Part shown: positions 18,223 through 27,856 of the stretch, piece by piece
How the letters are laid out: each line of letters starts with the position of its first letter
Position numbering within the stretch: the stretch's first letter is position 1
Assembly: GCA_015231265.1 (NCBI GenBank)
Contig: JADGBX010000005.1
Location: 1 to 48,646 of the forward strand
Direction of reading: 5' to 3'
Source: Magnetococcales bacterium
Lineage (GTDB): Bacteria > Pseudomonadota > Magnetococcia > Magnetococcales > JADGBX01
Length of the DNA stretch: 48,646 nucleotides
Translations under genes and position numbers: made by a program
The notes under the pieces: generated by a model
What the model was told of the DNA's origin: nothing
The model's database searches: none
The model's input: the letters and a program-made list of their open reading frames with translations, nothing else

Positions 18223-21200
18223 ATGACCATGAGCGGAGTCGTGGTAGGCTGGTTCTCACGAGGTGGAGCGGACGTATCATGGCCAAGCAAACCCCATCCG
18301 TTGTCGATGCAAGGTGTTGTTCCACTCTCCTTTTCTCTGACCGTGAATGACGATCGACGAACAGAAGATCCCGATATTGGTTGTGTGATGCCGTCTATTG
18401 TAACCACAGTTCCCCCTGGAGAGGAAGACTCTCCTCACGTTTCAGAACCTGATTCCACGTCTGAAGATCTGGTTCTGATCCAACGGAGGATCCTACTTGG
18501 GCTGACGCTGCTCGGTGTGGTCACCAATCTCTTCTCTCCATCGTTGAGTTTCGGTATCGATCTGGTGTTTGGCGGGACGTTCGGACTGGTTGCCGCACGC
18601 ATTTTCGGAATTCGACGTGCATTCTTCACGATCGTTACTATTCACGGCTCCATGCTCTTCATGTGGGGTGAGCCTTACTCTGCCCTGCTTCTGACGATTG
18701 AGTCCATCACGATTATCCATCTTGCGACACGGGGCGATCAGGAGTTGTACGTTCTTGATGGGCTCTTCTGGCTTGCCCTGGGCGTACCGCTGGGGATGGT
18801 GGTGTTCGATGTTGCCTTGAATCTGGATCCCAACCAGCTCTGGTTGATACTGCTTGTTCTACCGGTGAACGGGCTGATCTGTGCGATTCTCGCCGATTTT
18901 ATCCTCTCTTCGACACAAGTGTGGAGAGTGATCGGCTGCAGCAGCCGGATTACCGAAAAGGGGGTTTCACTCCGACGCAGCTTCATGCGGTGGTTGATTG
19001 TCTTTGTTCTGGTACCGCTGATGGCGCACTATTTCTTAGAGTCCATGGAGTTGATGGAGGAGAGCGAGAAATCGATGGAGATCATCATGACGGACTTCTC
19101 CGGGGCGCCTGACGAGGGCTCTGAAGAGGTGATGGGGTCCTGGCTGAGCCATGGTAGGATCCTGCCGTTTTCTCACCATCGGGAACTCCTCAATACAATG
19201 GTGCTCTGTCACCCGGAACAAACCGATCAGAAGCAAGTTGTCCCGTTGTTCCCCCTACAGAAGTCTCATGAACAGTTGTCCGAGTACTGTCGTGATTGGC
19301 ATCCGTCTCAGGATGATCGTCTCTTAAGCAACGGGATCATTCACGCCTTACCTCCCTCTTCATCCGGCAGCAATCTGCAACGTTGGCGTGATTCCGTCTA
19401 CATTCGGGATCATAGGGTTGAAAACAACGCACACAATGGCCGACTCAACCCTCACGATGATCAGGAGCATACGTCACAGGGGAACCGTGTACGCGTCATC
19501 ATCAGAGCCGCTCCCCTGGCTGAGATGATGTATCACACCTACACATTGAGCTTTGCCTATATTCTGATTATGTCCGTTTTGGCGGCAGTGGCCGGTTGGG
19601 TCGTGAGTGGAAGAGTGGTCGAGGATGTGACGCATCTCGGTCAATCCAGCAAGACGTTCCAAGATGCTATCACTCGGGGTGAATCGATCCAGGTTCCCCG
19701 GGTCGATGTGGCGGAATTGCAGGATGTGGCGGTCAATTTTCAGACAATGGCCGATACCCTGAGTATCAAGTTCGGTGAACTGGACCGCCGTAATCGACAG
19801 TTGCAGGAGGAGGTGCGTCGGCGCAACAGAATACAGGGAGCTCTCAAAGCCTCAGAACGCAAGCTGCGTTCACTGGTGGATAACTCTCCCGATGTCATTC
19901 AACTGGTGGATGAGGATGGGCAGATTCAGTTCATCAACGAATCCAATCAGCCTGCTCTCTCCGGGTTATCCGTCGACCGTTCTCATGAACTGCTCTCAGC
20001 GGAAGGGCAGCAGCGGTTCAGACAGGCGTTGAAACGGGTTTTCAAGCACCATCAGATGGAACGGTTCGAGGTGGGTGGTTCCTACTCTACCTGGTGGGTG
20101 GTCAGAGTGATTCCACTGGATGAGGATGGACAGGTGACATCGGCCATGGTGATGTTCAGCGATATCACCCAACGCAAAGAGGCGGAGATCTTTCTAGCGC
20201 GTAGCGAACAGCGCTATCGGATGTTGGTCGATACCATGAACGAAGGGGTGATCATCAACGACTACACCGACCATATCATCTATCTTAATGAACGGAGCTG
20301 CACGATTTTCGGGCAGGATCGCAACACCATGTTGCTGACCAACTGTCGAGCGCTGTTCGGGCGCGCCCTTCTGCCGGCCAGTGCCGTCAATGGAGGGCAA
20401 ACACCCTTAGAGAATCCGGAAGAGGCGCTCTCAACCTCCAATGAGGCCGATCTCAAAGAGCCGGATCATGCGGAGTGGGAGACATCGATCCGGCGACCAT
20501 CCGGTGAAGAGGTGCACATCCGCGTTGCTCCAAGACGTCTCTACGACAGCGAGGGCAGGGTGCAAGGGAGCTTTGCCATTATCACCGACATTACGGAAAG
20601 ACGCCGTTTTGAGAGTGAATTGATCGATTCGCGAGAGCATCTACGCAAGCTGACCCGGCATCTGCACTCCATTCGAGAGCAGGAGCAGAAGCGGATTTCG
20701 CGTGAGATCCACGATGAGCTGGGAAGCATTCTTACCGCCATGAAATTGCACGTCTCAACACTGCATCAGATGGTCGAAGTGAAGGGGTTGGAAAGAGAGA
20801 ATCCCTTGCAGGATATGGCTGATCTGGTAGATCGTGGTGTGCGCACCGTTCGACGAATCGCCATGACGCTGCGCCCGAAAATTCTTGATCAGTTCGGTCT
20901 GTTTGCCGGTATCGAGTGGTTGGCACACGATTTCGAGAAGGTGATGCACATTCCATGTAGTATTCACCCGGAAAGCCATACCGTTCGCACGGCTGAGTAC
21001 CGAGAGACACAACTGTTTCGCGTCTGCCAGGAGGCGCTGACCAATGTGATGCGGCATGCCCAGGCGAGCCGGGTTGAACTGGAGTTGCGGCTGGAGTCGA
21101 AAGTTTTGATTATGCGGGTGCGTGATGACGGCATCGGTTTCAATCCGCAGGAGGCGATGGCTGGGAGTTCACTGGGGATTCAAGGCATGGTGGAACGTGT

Positions 21201-21309
21201 GCGTTCACTGGATGGCGATATTCAGATCTTTTCCAACCAAAACAACCAGGGTACTCTGTTGGAAGTGCGCATTCCGCGCTTGGCGGATGACAGAGTGGAG
21301 GTCGCATGA
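18223..21309 (+). CDS. NarL-family sensor histidine kinase with multi-pass membrane domain and two PAS domains
   Basis: About 1028 residues. After a polar N-terminal region of about 90 residues come several hydrophobic segments (about 85-245) resembling a MASE-type integral-membrane sensor. Then follow a segment with one more membrane helix near residue 265, a periplasmic loop, a membrane helix near 440-460 and a HAMP-like linker. PAS1 (LRSLVDNSPDVIQLVDEDG) and PAS2 (YRMLVDTMNEGVIINDYTD) precede the kinase core. The HisKA_3 box is RISREIHDELGSILTAMKLH, and the ATPase domain has CQEALTNVMRHAQAS and VRDDGIGFNP. The stop overlaps the regulator start by 4 nt. The start is uncertain; the ATG at 18223 has GAAGG upstream. 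Confidence 0.9.
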   Translation: MTMSGVVVGWFSRGGADVSWPSKPHPLSMQGVVPLSFSLTVNDDRRTEDPDIGCVMPSIVTTVPPGEEDSPHVSEPDSTSEDLVLIQRRILLGLTLLGVVTNLFSPSLSFGIDLVFGGTFGLVAARIFGIRRAFFTIVTIHGSMLFMWGEPYSALLLTIESITIIHLATRGDQELYVLDGLFWLALGVPLGMVVFDVALNLDPNQLWLILLVLPVNGLICAILADFILSSTQVWRVIGCSSRITEKGVSLRRSFMRWLIVFVLVPLMAHYFLESMELMEESEKSMEIIMTDFSGAPDEGSEEVMGSWLSHGRILPFSHHRELLNTMVLCHPEQTDQKQVVPLFPLQKSHEQLSEYCRDWHPSQDDRLLSNGIIHALPPSSSGSNLQRWRDSVYIRDHRVENNAHNGRLNPHDDQEHTSQGNRVRVIIRAAPLAEMMYHTYTLSFAYILIMSVLAAVAGWVVSGRVVEDVTHLGQSSKTFQDAITRGESIQVPRVDVAELQDVAVNFQTMADTLSIKFGELDRRNRQLQEEVRRRNRIQGALKASERKLRSLVDNSPDVIQLVDEDGQIQFINESNQPALSGLSVDRSHELLSAEGQQRFRQALKRVFKHHQMERFEVGGSYSTWWVVRVIPLDEDGQVTSAMVMFSDITQRKEAEIFLARSEQRYRMLVDTMNEGVIINDYTDHIIYLNERSCTIFGQDRNTMLLTNCRALFGRALLPASAVNGGQTPLENPEEALSTSNEADLKEPDHAEWETSIRRPSGEEVHIRVAPRRLYDSEGRVQGSFAIITDITERRRFESELIDSREHLRKLTRHLHSIREQEQKRISREIHDELGSILTAMKLHVSTLHQMVEVKGLERENPLQDMADLVDRGVRTVRRIAMTLRPKILDQFGLFAGIEWLAHDFEKVMHIPCSIHPESHTVRTAEYRETQLFRVCQEALTNVMRHAQASRVELELRLESKVLIMRVRDDGIGFNPQEAMAGSSLGIQGMVERVRSLDGDIQIFSNQNNQGTLLEVRIPRLADDRVEVA

Positions 21310-21938
21310 TACGGATTTTGCTAGTCGATGATCACGCCATTGTTCGGGCTGGGTTGAGACATCTTCTCAATCAGACCGGGGATATGGAGGTGGCCGGCGA
21401 GGCTGCCGATGGCAATGAAGCGGTAAAACGCATGACGGAGGAGTCCTGGGATGTGGTCCTGTTGGATATCTCCATGCCGGGAAAAGATGGTTTGGAAGTG
21501 TTGCGACATGTGCGCGCTGTGAAACCGGATCTGCCTATTCTTATCCTCACCATGCACGACGAGGAGCTGCTGGCTCTACGCTACCTTAAAGCAGGGGCTG
21601 CGGGATACGTGACCAAGGACAGTGCTCCGGAGCAGCTTGAAAAGGCGATCCGTCGCGTGGTGTCCGGAGGGCGTCACATCGATCAGGAGATGGCCGAACG
21701 GTTGGTGATGGCGTGGGATACCGATGTGGATCGGCCTCTGCATGGAACCCTGTCGGACCGGGAGTACACCGTTCTTTGCCGTATCGCCTCGGGTAAGACG
21801 GTCACGACCATTGCGGAAGATCTTGGATTGAGCCCACGAACCGTCAGTACCTACCGCAGTCGAATTCTCGACAAGATGAAGATGAAGAACAACGCTGAAC
21901 TGACCCACTATGCGTTGAAATACGGTTTGGTTGAATAA
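21306..21938 (+). CDS. NarL/FixJ-type response regulator
   Basis: A 210-residue partner of the preceding kinase, translationally coupled through an ATGA overlap. The receiver domain (about 1-120) has LLVDDHAIVRAGL, the acceptor Asp in VVLLDISMPGKDGLEV (about 54), LTMHDEE and the Lys in YVTKDSAP. The C-terminal LuxR-type helix-turn-helix (about 147-205) has LSDREYTVLCRIASGKT, IAEDLGLSPRTVSTYRSRIL and DKMKMKN. It resembles the UvrY/GacA and NarL groups. Targets are unknown. Confidence 0.94.
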   Translation: MIRILLVDDHAIVRAGLRHLLNQTGDMEVAGEAADGNEAVKRMTEESWDVVLLDISMPGKDGLEVLRHVRAVKPDLPILILTMHDEELLALRYLKAGAAGYVTKDSAPEQLEKAIRRVVSGGRHIDQEMAERLVMAWDTDVDRPLHGTLSDREYTVLCRIASGKTVTTIAEDLGLSPRTVSTYRSRILDKMKMKNNAELTHYALKYGLVE

Positions 21939-22034
21939 CCCTGACCGTTGCGTTCGACTCTTGCCGCAGATGCAGAAGAGTCAACACTGTCCGAGTATTC
22001 ACCAGTCTCCAAGTCTCTAACTCTGCGAGTGGAC

Positions 22035-24026
22035 TCAGGTGGAGTCATAGGGGGCGACGGAGCCACCGTGCAGCAGGTCGGAGGGCAGTGTCGAAGGACG
22101 CAGAGGCATCCGATTGGCCAGAAAAATCGTGACCACCATCACGACACAATAGACAGCCAGAAGCGTTCCCAGCACCGTATCCCAGGAGAGGGGGAGTACC
22201 TCCAGCCCTTCACCCGGAGGCAGCAGCTCCAGATAGATGCCGAGTATCTTGCTGAACTCTTTCGCCAGGAAGTACCGTAGCAGCGGCATGAAGAGCGCTA
22301 CGGCGACAAAACCCGCAGCCAGCGTTGCAAACAGCATCTGCAACAGCAGTTTGGCGTAGAGTCCCAACCAGGTGAATCCGTGGCTTAGAAGGATGCCGTA
22401 GTGGTTGCGGCGATGATCGATCAGAGCGCCCACCTGGGCAAAAAGCAGCGCTGACAGCAGTAGCATGAAGGTGGTGGCATAGACCGGCACCAGTGTGGCA
22501 AGCATGTCGCTCAACAGATTGAAACGGTTGAGTGCATCTTGATACATGGGATGGATGTTGAGGGCTTGCTGTTTCTCTGTGGTACGCAGGTCGAGCAGTG
22601 TTCCGATCACTCTGTTGATGGTGGTGGGATCGGAGGCGTAGACGTGAACCGCGGCGTAAGAGGTTCCGTAGCCGGTAACATCCCAGGGAATGATCGGATT
22701 GGGGTCCGAGGCGGTCATCTCCCAACTGGGACAGAGCGTACCCCGGACGGCATCGGTTTTCGGCAGACGGTTACACGGTAGCCAGAGCCAGTTGTCCTGA
22801 TCGTGGCGGATGGGATCGCTGATGATGATCTCATTGTCCCGCATACCGGTTTCGTTGAGTTGTGCCAGTCCCAGTTCCAGACTGGGGAAATCAGGTTTTG
22901 GACACACCTCATCACGAATCGTCGGCAGACCCGCCAGACCGGTGGAGGCCACTTCATTCTGTACACAAGCGGCAAATGCCACCGCATCGGTACGAGGATA
23001 GGAAGCACTCTCCAGAATCTTCATCACCTTAGGATTGGCTGGTGCCTGTTTCTCGGGGTCGAAGCGCAGCCCCGGCAGGTGGTGAGCAGCCAGCAGAGCA
23101 TGGTAGGTGCTGAGCGGAAAGAGATAGGCCACCTTCTCCATTGCCGGGATGTGACTCACCCACTGCACCTTGAACGGAACAAGGCGCTCTTCATTGGAGA
23201 GGGTGATGCGCAGCCAGAGGGTATCCAGACTGCTGAGTGTGTTTTGCCAGAGCTTCTGTGGTAGTCGGGCAAACTGCTCGGCGGTGAGCAGAGGCTCCAG
23301 AGACTCTCGATAGGCGGCATAGTTGAACTGGGAGGCAAACAGGGACTCATTGGCTACCAGCGTCAACGGCATGTCGAGCCAGTTCCCACGGGTGTGGTGG
23401 TCTGCGGTCCGATCGGGAAGGGGATCAAGTCCCAGGTGTTGGCTGAGGTCGTAGCGATCCAGGAGGGAGCGCACGGTGTGCCAACTGTCCCATAGACTGG
23501 AAGAGGTGTGGTGGGCTTCGCCATCCTTCAGTTTCCAGAGTGGATCGTCAGGATAGACGGCCCAGCCGACAAATGGTGGCGCAGACCCCCAAATGCTGGC
23601 ACCGGGAAGTTGGATGCGCGGACTGTTGTCCGCTAGACGGCGGTAGGGGTGGGCAGTGAAGTGCACACCCTCTTCTTGGGAGCTCAGAGCGTCGGCAACG
23701 GTTGAGGTGCTGGACTGCGCGCGCAGGCGATTGAGAAGATCACGCTGGATGCCTTCATGGTTCTCCCAGTGAGGCGTCACCCAGATGGGAACACCATACG
23801 GTCGCAGGGTTCCAAGCAGTGAGTCAGTCAGGCGGTCGAGAAACCCCGCCCGGCTTCCCACCAGAAGAAGAGCCAGACTGATCACCAGGGCAAGCAGTAG
23901 CGTCAGCCAGGCAAAATCTCGGCCACCGCTATCGCAGTCGAACTTCCGGCAGCGGAAGGAGCGTCTGAAGGCAAGAACACCCAGAGTCCACCAGACCGGT
24001 TTGACATGACGTTTCGACCTCTTCAT
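22035..24026 (-). CDS. ABC transporter permease, FtsX/MacB-like (TagS-like)
   Basis: A 663-residue inner-membrane protein. A first membrane segment at about 36-58 is followed by a large periplasmic domain (about 70-490). A group of three membrane helices lies near the C-terminus (about 515-540, 565-600 and 615-640), the layout of FtsX/LolE/MacB-type mechanotransmission permeases. It is paired with the ATPase encoded 39 nt upstream and is last in the minus-strand set that also includes vWA and FGE proteins. TagS of the type VI secretion threonine-phosphorylation pathway has the same role and neighbours (family knowledge). Orthology here is an inference. The ATG is preceded by AAGGAA. Confidence 0.8.
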   Translation of the reverse strand: MKRSKRHVKPVWWTLGVLAFRRSFRCRKFDCDSGGRDFAWLTLLLALVISLALLLVGSRAGFLDRLTDSLLGTLRPYGVPIWVTPHWENHEGIQRDLLNRLRAQSSTSTVADALSSQEEGVHFTAHPYRRLADNSPRIQLPGASIWGSAPPFVGWAVYPDDPLWKLKDGEAHHTSSSLWDSWHTVRSLLDRYDLSQHLGLDPLPDRTADHHTRGNWLDMPLTLVANESLFASQFNYAAYRESLEPLLTAEQFARLPQKLWQNTLSSLDTLWLRITLSNEERLVPFKVQWVSHIPAMEKVAYLFPLSTYHALLAAHHLPGLRFDPEKQAPANPKVMKILESASYPRTDAVAFAACVQNEVASTGLAGLPTIRDEVCPKPDFPSLELGLAQLNETGMRDNEIIISDPIRHDQDNWLWLPCNRLPKTDAVRGTLCPSWEMTASDPNPIIPWDVTGYGTSYAAVHVYASDPTTINRVIGTLLDLRTTEKQQALNIHPMYQDALNRFNLLSDMLATLVPVYATTFMLLLSALLFAQVGALIDHRRNHYGILLSHGFTWLGLYAKLLLQMLFATLAAGFVAVALFMPLLRYFLAKEFSKILGIYLELLPPGEGLEVLPLSWDTVLGTLLAVYCVVMVVTIFLANRMPLRPSTLPSDLLHGGSVAPYDST

Positions 24027-24065
24027 GGCATTCCTTGAGCACGACGGTGTGGAAGAGCAGTGGAC

Positions 24066-24950
24066 TCAATTGAGGAGACTGGTCTCATCAAAGGAGATAT
24101 CTCCCTGAGTCTGTTGATGGCCACCACGGTTACGCGTTCCCTGCAGATTGCAGCGACCGTGGGAGACGATCAGACGGTGCGAAACACGGGCATCCAGAGC
24201 ATCGGAGAGATGGTGAGTCACCCAGATCAGCAGTCGATCACCCTGGTCCAGCCAGCGATCCACCACCGCCATCACCTCCTTGCGGGTGGCGGCGTCCAGA
24301 TTGCCGGTGGGTTCATCGGCAAAGAGCACCATCGGGTCGTGAATCATCGCCTGGGCCAGAGCAACACGTTGCAACTGTCCGCCCGATAGCTCATTGGGGA
24401 AGCGGTGCATCAGGGACTCCAGGGAGTTCTCCCCGCGCGTTGTCTTTCCGCCCTGTCCGCAGAGTAGAACCTGATTGATCGCCTCGTGGACCCGAATCTC
24501 GATCTCCCCTTCGGTCATCTCCCCCCGCAGTGCCAGAGGGTAGCGGAGATTCTCCCGAACAGTCAGATAGGGCGTCAGCGTGCTGCGCTGATAGGCAAAA
24601 CCGAAGTAGCGCCGACGCAGCTCGGTCATGGACATGGTGGAGGCATCCCGATCCAGGCCGTTGGCGTCGTAGACCGCTCGGTGACCGTCGGGGAAACTCC
24701 AGGTAACCCGACCTTCCAGAGGGAGTTTCAGAAAGGTGAGCAGATAGAGCAGAGTGCTCTTGCCGCTGCCACTGCGCCCCAAAACCGGCAGGCGGCCAGA
24801 AATGGTATGCCGGTCGATGACCAGGTTCTGCACTTCCAGGTGGAAGGCGTCTCCCCAGCCGACGACGGCAGATTCAATTGTACATCCCCATCCCACGGTC
24901 GATAGTCCTTTGCGCGTCGGTATGTCGATGAAGTGGGTTGACCAGATCAT
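24066..24950 (-). CDS. ABC transporter ATP-binding protein, LolD/MacB-like (TagT-like)
   Basis: A 294-residue ATPase. Walker A is GRSGSGKST (about residues 58-66), the Q-loop is FAYQRST, the signature is LSGGQLQRVALAQAM, Walker B is VLFADEPTGNLD and the switch histidine is VTHHLSD. The sequence is of the LolD/MacB/FtsE type, which powers non-translocating permeases. It sits 116 nt after the vWA gene and 39 nt before the permease gene. The N-terminal 25 residues before VGWGCTIES look non-conserved, so a downstream GTG start is possible. Confidence 0.88.
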   Translation of the reverse strand: MIWSTHFIDIPTRKGLSTVGWGCTIESAVVGWGDAFHLEVQNLVIDRHTISGRLPVLGRSGSGKSTLLYLLTFLKLPLEGRVTWSFPDGHRAVYDANGLDRDASTMSMTELRRRYFGFAYQRSTLTPYLTVRENLRYPLALRGEMTEGEIEIRVHEAINQVLLCGQGGKTTRGENSLESLMHRFPNELSGGQLQRVALAQAMIHDPMVLFADEPTGNLDAATRKEVMAVVDRWLDQGDRLLIWVTHHLSDALDARVSHRLIVSHGRCNLQGTRNRGGHQQTQGDISFDETSLLN

Positions 24951-25008
24951 CCTGGATGAGAGGGCTTCTCAAGGATGTGAAGACCCTCATGATTCGTTTA
25001 CGTGGATA

Positions 25009-25060
25009 CGCACTCAGTGTGGTCATGACGGCTGTTACCATCGTGACCACACTGAGTGCG
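25009..25060 (-). repeat. Perfect 17-bp inverted repeat between vWA and ABC ATPase genes
   Basis: CGCACTCAGTGTGGTCA at 25009-25025 is the exact reverse complement of 25044-25060, with an 18-nt loop. It begins 7 nt after the vWA stop. No T-run follows on the minus strand, so it is not a typical terminator. It could stabilise the upstream mRNA part or attenuate read-through. Confidence 0.85.
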
Positions 25061-25066
25061 TGAAAA

Positions 25067-27670
25067 TCACGGCAGATAGTCTTTGGGAATCCAGTAGCCT
25101 CGCCGACCACCAAACGGATGGGCCATGCGATGGCGTTTGTCCGGACCCAACGCTTTGCGCTGAATACGCCCGGAGATGCGCGGCAGAACCATGCCGTTGG
25201 GTGTTGCATCCCGGCAGCGTGAAGGTGGATAGGTGCTGGCGGAAAAGACCGGTCGTACCGTGTTGCGCTCAACGATTTCCAGCATCTCCTTGGACTTGAT
25301 CGCCCAGAGTGCCAGTCGGCGCAGTTCGCAGGTGGGGACCGCTCTGACCGGTTCACCATCGGCATCAAGAACCGGTTTCTGAGCCCGATCCACCACGATC
25401 AGGGTGCCATCCGCATTCCGTTTGGTGCGTTCGGAGGAGAGCGCGTTGACGTTATAGCTCAACAGAGGGCTGTGTCGGCGAACCGGCAGACCACCACGGC
25501 GCTGGGCATACTCGGCGGGCGTCTCGCCTGAAACGTCGATGGGGGGTTTGCGGATCTCCTGTTGCAGTCCCAAGACCAGTGCACTGATCAGAGCCCGGCG
25601 CAACTGGCGTTCCGGGAGTTCGTAGTAACCTTCGAAGCCGCGCAGAATGCGAATCCATGAGGCCAGAGCGCTGGAGGTGACCCACAGCTCTTCCACCACA
25701 TCGGGGGTGGCTTCGATATAGCCGACCTGGGTAGTGTCGAAGACCCGTTCGTGACACTGCTTGCCGAGTTCACCGCATGCACCCTTTTTCAGAACATGCC
25801 AGTAGACACCGGGAATATCCACCCGCTCCCGGCGGAGACGTTCGATAACGGTATTGAGGGCGGCCCCGCCTCGGATGTCGAGGATGATCTCATCGATCAA
25901 GGCACTGCTGCCCAGCTTGCGTACCGTGCCTACCAATCTGGAGACCAGTCGCTCTTCACCCATGCGGAAGAAGTGTTCGGTCACCGGGCTATCCGGGGGC
26001 AGACTCTCACGCAGCAGCCACTTGGCCTGTTTCTCAAAGCGGTTATAGGCTCTGTTATACGCGGTGGGGTTGCGAGAGTCTTCCGTGCGGGCAGGGGTCT
26101 GAATAAAGAAGGAGATCAGGTTGTTGCCTTTCACCTCGGGATCGTCGCTTCCCCGCAGCAGTTCGGCCAGTTGGGTGCGGTTGGGTGGGTTGACATACTT
26201 GGGTTGGCCACCCAGGCGTACGGAACGATAGCCGTGGTCACCGATCACGAAGAGCAGTTTCATGTGATCCTGACAGCTGACCAGATCGTTCTCCATCACC
26301 TGTTTCAGACCGCCGTAGATGTTCTCTTCGTAGTCGTCCTGGTCATCTTCGGTGACGGCAACCTTGGCGATCGCTTCCTGAAAAGCGTGGAGTTGCATCT
26401 GCTCGTCTTCGGCATCAACACTACACGTGCTGGGAAGCGCGTACCCTTCTCCCACGCCCTGGCCGGGTCCATCAGCCACGGAAGCGTCGGCAAAGGGATC
26501 GCGGTAGACACGGAAGCCAAAGCGGAAGCGGGTATCCTTGAAGCTTTGATCCTTACGAAGATCATTGATGATCTTCTGGATAACGCCGTGCTGATCTTGG
26601 GTGCCGCGCACCGCATCGATCACCTTGTCCATGCTGGCGGTAGCATCCAGAAGGAAGAACACATCGACGTTCTTCTTCGAGGAGAGGGATTGAAAACCGG
26701 GCAGAATCCGCTGGGCCAGTTGCGGTGAGATGGCGAACTTGCCATCCCCCACCGGCCGTCCCACCAGACCGGGACGGGCCAGAGCGACTTTGTAGAAACG
26801 GCGGGCCTCTTCACCGCCGGAGATCTCCCCGGGTGTGACGTGGCGGTTTCTGCGATCAACCAGATCCAGAACCGGGATACGGGTGGCACTGGTGAACCAT
26901 TTGACGCCGCCCTCAACCGGGTGACACGCTTCGGAGTTCTTGGCCACGGCATCGGAGAGTTTTTCGTAGGAGCAGATGGTTCCGGGACCATCTTTGCCCG
27001 GCGATTTCAGATCCTCACGGGGACGGACGCCAAAGGCGTTGTTCCAGCGGAAGCCGTTGCGCTTGTTAACCCAGCCGAGAAGCAGATCGCCCTCCTCAAG
27101 GCGGTAACGATCAGCCAGGAGAACGGCGTTGTCTACCTCATCGAAAACGAAGTACATGTGGAAGCGGGAGGCGCCTTCCCGGCAGTGACCGGCTCCGCCC
27201 AGACACTCTTTGAGGTCGGGATCACGAAACACTTTGACCGTCGGTTCCTCATCAACGTCGGAGCGAGCAATGGAGTCAGTGCGGATGAAGAATTTGATTT
27301 CAAGGCCGGTTTTGCCTTTGATGGGAAGATTGCGACAGAGCATGTCAGATTTCGACACCCAGCCCACACCACCGGGGTGGTTCTTGAATTGGTAGAGCTT
27401 CACCTGCATGCGGTCGCCCTTCTCCGCCATCACTTCCGCCTGCTGATTGAAAAAGAGGCGGCTCACGGGGCGGCGTCCGGCTGCATCGGCGTGCAGGGAG
27501 GCTCCGTGCCGAAGGACCCGGGCCAAGCCGGTCCACTTCAGGGTGCCATCGTGATAGAAGGGGGAGAAGTCATATTTGGCACAACTCCCTGAACCACCTG
27601 CCGCCATGGCAGAGGGAGCAACCGTCAGTACTATCAGAGCGGTCAACAGAGTTGTCAGTCGAGTCCACAT
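25067..27670 (-). CDS. Exported vWA-domain protein with N-terminal SH3-like domain (PpkA periplasmic-domain-like)
   Basis: About 867 residues. The signal peptide MWTRLTTLLTALIVLTVAPS ends at AMA, indicating export. An SH3b-like region lies at about 40-115 (WTGLARVLRHGASLH to GVGWVSKSDML). A vWA domain begins at VDVFFLLDATASMDKV (about 330-345), whose DATAS matches the DxSxS-type MIDAS with Thr in the middle, and continues to LLFVIGDHGYRS. The C-terminal 400 residues are mixed and unassigned. PpkA kinases of type VI secretion carry a periplasmic vWA domain, and with FGE and ABC genes alongside this looks like a free-standing version (inference). The ATG at 27670 gives the ideal signal peptide; in-frame upstream ATGs at 27679, 27700 and 27784 are less likely. 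Confidence 0.82.
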   Translation of the reverse strand: MWTRLTTLLTALIVLTVAPSAMAAGGSGSCAKYDFSPFYHDGTLKWTGLARVLRHGASLHADAAGRRPVSRLFFNQQAEVMAEKGDRMQVKLYQFKNHPGGVGWVSKSDMLCRNLPIKGKTGLEIKFFIRTDSIARSDVDEEPTVKVFRDPDLKECLGGAGHCREGASRFHMYFVFDEVDNAVLLADRYRLEEGDLLLGWVNKRNGFRWNNAFGVRPREDLKSPGKDGPGTICSYEKLSDAVAKNSEACHPVEGGVKWFTSATRIPVLDLVDRRNRHVTPGEISGGEEARRFYKVALARPGLVGRPVGDGKFAISPQLAQRILPGFQSLSSKKNVDVFFLLDATASMDKVIDAVRGTQDQHGVIQKIINDLRKDQSFKDTRFRFGFRVYRDPFADASVADGPGQGVGEGYALPSTCSVDAEDEQMQLHAFQEAIAKVAVTEDDQDDYEENIYGGLKQVMENDLVSCQDHMKLLFVIGDHGYRSVRLGGQPKYVNPPNRTQLAELLRGSDDPEVKGNNLISFFIQTPARTEDSRNPTAYNRAYNRFEKQAKWLLRESLPPDSPVTEHFFRMGEERLVSRLVGTVRKLGSSALIDEIILDIRGGAALNTVIERLRRERVDIPGVYWHVLKKGACGELGKQCHERVFDTTQVGYIEATPDVVEELWVTSSALASWIRILRGFEGYYELPERQLRRALISALVLGLQQEIRKPPIDVSGETPAEYAQRRGGLPVRRHSPLLSYNVNALSSERTKRNADGTLIVVDRAQKPVLDADGEPVRAVPTCELRRLALWAIKSKEMLEIVERNTVRPVFSASTYPPSRCRDATPNGMVLPRISGRIQRKALGPDKRHRMAHPFGGRRGYWIPKDYLP

Positions 27671-27740
27671 GCCGATCATTTCCTTCAGAAATACGTTCAT
27701 ACCTTCTGAAAGGGTAGCGTCCCTCGATCCATTTGACGAT

Positions 27741-27779
27741 GGCTCTTTGTCATAATTATGATTTTTTGTGAAAAGAGCC
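27741..27779 (-). repeat. Inverted repeat enclosing a CATAATTATG palindrome upstream of the vWA gene
   Basis: GGCTCTTT at 27741-27748 pairs with AAAGAGCC at 27772-27779, and the loop contains the perfect 10-bp palindrome CATAATTATG (27751-27760). It lies in the gap between the FGE and vWA genes and could be an intercistronic hairpin or an operator. Confidence 0.6.
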
Positions 27780-27856
27780 GGCAACAGAATGAAGTTGCTA
27801 GGAAAGTGCAGTGATGGTGTGCGTAAAGTGAGTGGCCCTTCGTGCGGTTGAGTCGA

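Noticed and set aside
18279-18350. ATG with GGAG upstream inside the N-terminal region of the NarL-type kinase
   Set aside because: It is in a different frame and reaches a stop after about 23 codons, so it cannot be the kinase start.
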